NCBI GenBank assembly: GCA_045594795.1
Contig: JAZNZF010000034.1
Location: 1 to 32,258 of the forward strand
From: UMGS1532 sp045594795
GTDB lineage: Bacteria > Bacillota > Clostridia > Oscillospirales > Acutalibacteraceae
Reading direction: 5' to 3'
DNA length: 32,258 nt
Under the pieces are notes generated by a model that did no database searches, was not told the DNA's origin, and saw only the letters and a list, made by a program, of their open reading frames with translations. The translations under genes were made by a program, and so were the position numbers. Of this stretch, positions 30,897 through 32,258 are shown piece by piece; position 1 is the stretch's first letter, and every line of letters begins with the position of its first letter.

Positions 30897-32258
30897 TTAT
30901 TTAATTATAATATTAAAGTTTTTAGATAGTTCTTCAGGTAGAATCTTAATATCTGTTGCTTTGCCGTTTTCCCATTTAATATCAACAGTAGCGCCGCCGT
31001 TAATCCTTATACCCTTAATATGACCATTTATCCATTTATCAGGTAACGCAGGAAGTATGTATACGTCATTACCGTTGCATTGAACAAGCATCTCCAGTAT
31101 AGCTGATGTAAAGCCAAAATTTCCATCAATTTGGAAAGGCGGGTGCGCACAGAAAAGATTTGGATATGTACCACCACCAAAAAGCTTGATAACATCAAAT
31201 GTGCTGTCAACAGGATTTAACTGATTATCAAGTAATTTTAATGCACGATTGCCATCGAATAATCTTGCCCACATATTTGCCTTCCATGCTATACACCAGC
31301 CCGAACCCTCGTCGCCTCTAACATTCAAGGATTTTGCTGCAGCTTGGGCAAGCTCAGGTGTATCATACGGAGTAATTTCTTTAAGTGGATGCAGAGCATA
31401 CAAGTGGGAAACATGTCGGTGATTTACGTCTCTTTCAACAACTTCCCTATCCCACTCAAGAATTCGTCCATCTGAGCCAATAAGTGTTGGCATAATATTC
31501 TCTTTATACTCAGCATATTTTTTAGCTTTATCGGGTATATTGAGCTTATCTGCAGTAATACTTGCCATACGGAAAACATCGCGGGTAATTGCATTAAACA
31601 TCTCTGAAAATTTACCAACACTGCAGGTAACTTTATCATCCCACATATATTTATTTTCTGGTGAAGTAGCTGGAGATAAATACATTTTTCCATTTTCATC
31701 GGTATATAGTAGTTTAATTAATGTTTCAGCAAACTCTTCAACCAATGGATAAAAAGTATCTTTTAAGAATGCTTCGTCACCTGTAATCTCATATCTTTCG
31801 TATAAACCTTGTAGCATCCAACCTAAAGCAACAGGAAAATACGCATAAATACAACTATCATAATAATGTCTTCCAACGGGATTAGCCAAGCGCCACATGT
31901 CAGTAACGTGATTAACTATAGTTCCTTCTATTCCAAACCACTCTTTAGCAATAATTCTACCGCTTTCGGTTAGCTCTTTTGTAAGAGTAATATAAGGCTC
32001 AAAGCACTCATCAAGATTAAGCTTAAGTGTTGGCATGTAATTCATTTCAGCATTAATATTTAGGTGGTAGTCAGAGTTCCAAGGCGCAAATTCTTTTTCG
32101 TTCCAAATGCCTTGCAAATTCATAGCGTTTCCGCCCTTTCGAGAGGCGGATATAGTTAAATATTTTCCGTAGTTAAAAAGTATTGTATATATACTATTAT
32201 CTTTTTGTTCTTTAAGTATACAATCAGTATCTAAAACAGAATCGTCATTATCGAGGGA
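30897..32258 (-). CDS. GH95 family alpha-L-fucosidase, C-terminal part (5' end outside window)
   Basis: 454 codons are visible and the frame is open to the window edge, reading LFNYGKYLTIS-ASRKGGNA before NLQGIWN; the Met at 32123 is internal. Family members run to about 750-800 residues, so the N-terminal beta domain and part of the (alpha/alpha)6 barrel are outside. Residues corresponding to the catalytic set of Bifidobacterium AfcA are seen: the Asn pair in YHLNINAEMNYM, Glu in SPATSPENKY and Asp in FQIDGNFG. RHVSHLYALHP is typical. It would release fucose from host or milk glycans or plant polysaccharide. The terminal beta-strands have no anchor; secretion cannot be judged. Confidence 0.9.
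   Translation of the reverse strand, partial: SLDNDDSVLDTDCILKEQKDNSIYTILFNYGKYLTISASRKGGNAMNLQGIWNEKEFAPWNSDYHLNINAEMNYMPTLKLNLDECFEPYITLTKELTESGRIIAKEWFGIEGTIVNHVTDMWRLANPVGRHYYDSCIYAYFPVALGWMLQGLYERYEITGDEAFLKDTFYPLVEEFAETLIKLLYTDENGKMYLSPATSPENKYMWDDKVTCSVGKFSEMFNAITRDVFRMASITADKLNIPDKAKKYAEYKENIMPTLIGSDGRILEWDREVVERDVNHRHVSHLYALHPLKEITPYDTPELAQAAAKSLNVRGDEGSGWCIAWKANMWARLFDGNRALKLLDNQLNPVDSTFDVIKLFGGGTYPNLFCAHPPFQIDGNFGFTSAILEMLVQCNGNDVYILPALPDKWINGHIKGIRINGGATVDIKWENGKATDIKILPEELSKNFNIIIK

Overview
The window looks like a chromosome segment from a low-GC Gram-positive anaerobe of the class Clostridia, most likely an Oscillospirales/Ruminococcaceae-type gut bacterium. The evidence is AT-rich intergenic DNA, consensus sigma-A promoters with purine-rich ribosome binding sites, many GTG/TTG starts, a Phe T-box, an IreB-family protein, a PPi-type phosphofructokinase, DUF6106 and DUF1653 proteins, and a SpoIVFB-like protease next to a TIGR03960 radical SAM gene. 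The lineage is inferred from gene content only.

Layout. (1) 1-3890, minus strand: two tandem Rhs/YD-repeat C-terminal tips, both lacking the N-terminal part of an Rhs protein. Each carries its own C-terminal domain (a zinc metallopeptidase; an H/HE/NN-motif domain) and each is followed by a small membrane-anchored or lipoprotein gene that could be its immunity partner. In both tips a run of seven A residues marks the point where the natural reading frame is lost. (2) 3895-7975, minus: a spermidine/putrescine ABC transporter operon, potA-potB-potCD (permease and binding protein fused), with a strong promoter and a structured leader of about 165 nt. (3) 8031-9407, plus: a three-gene unit of coiled-coil protein, DUF1653 protein and C39-like papain-fold protein. 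(4) 9413-15542, minus: mini SpoIVFA-like protein, SpoIVFB-like M50 protease, TIGR03960 radical SAM protein, DUF2344 protein, nicotinate phosphoribosyltransferase, lipoprotein, hemolysin III. (5) 15638-20100, minus: DUF6106 protein, Nnr NAD(P)H-hydrate repair enzyme, lipoprotein, UvrC. (6) 20110-24873, plus: T-box-controlled pheST, ireB and two small unknown genes. (7) 24874-25353: no protein gene, but bidirectional terminators, a symmetrical array of stem-loops and tRNA-Pro(GGG). (8) 25354-29511, minus: ptsH, then the translation/SRP operon ylxM-ffh-rpsP-khpA-rimM-trmD read from a perfect consensus promoter. (9) 29635-30846, plus: PPi-dependent phosphofructokinase. (10) 30897-window end, minus: the C-terminal part of a GH95 alpha-L-fucosidase.

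Most of the window is ordinary housekeeping DNA. The accessory part is the Rhs tip locus. It is the best candidate for something new: a store of toxin/immunity cassettes in which both effectors are shifted out of frame at A7 tracts, while A7 and A8 tracts inside uvrC and potB remain in frame. The second most interesting element is the stem-loop array at 25033-25205, in which four copies of TGAAAT are mirrored by four copies of ATTTCA. Third is the pot operon leader, where an 11-bp helix would cover the potA ribosome binding site.
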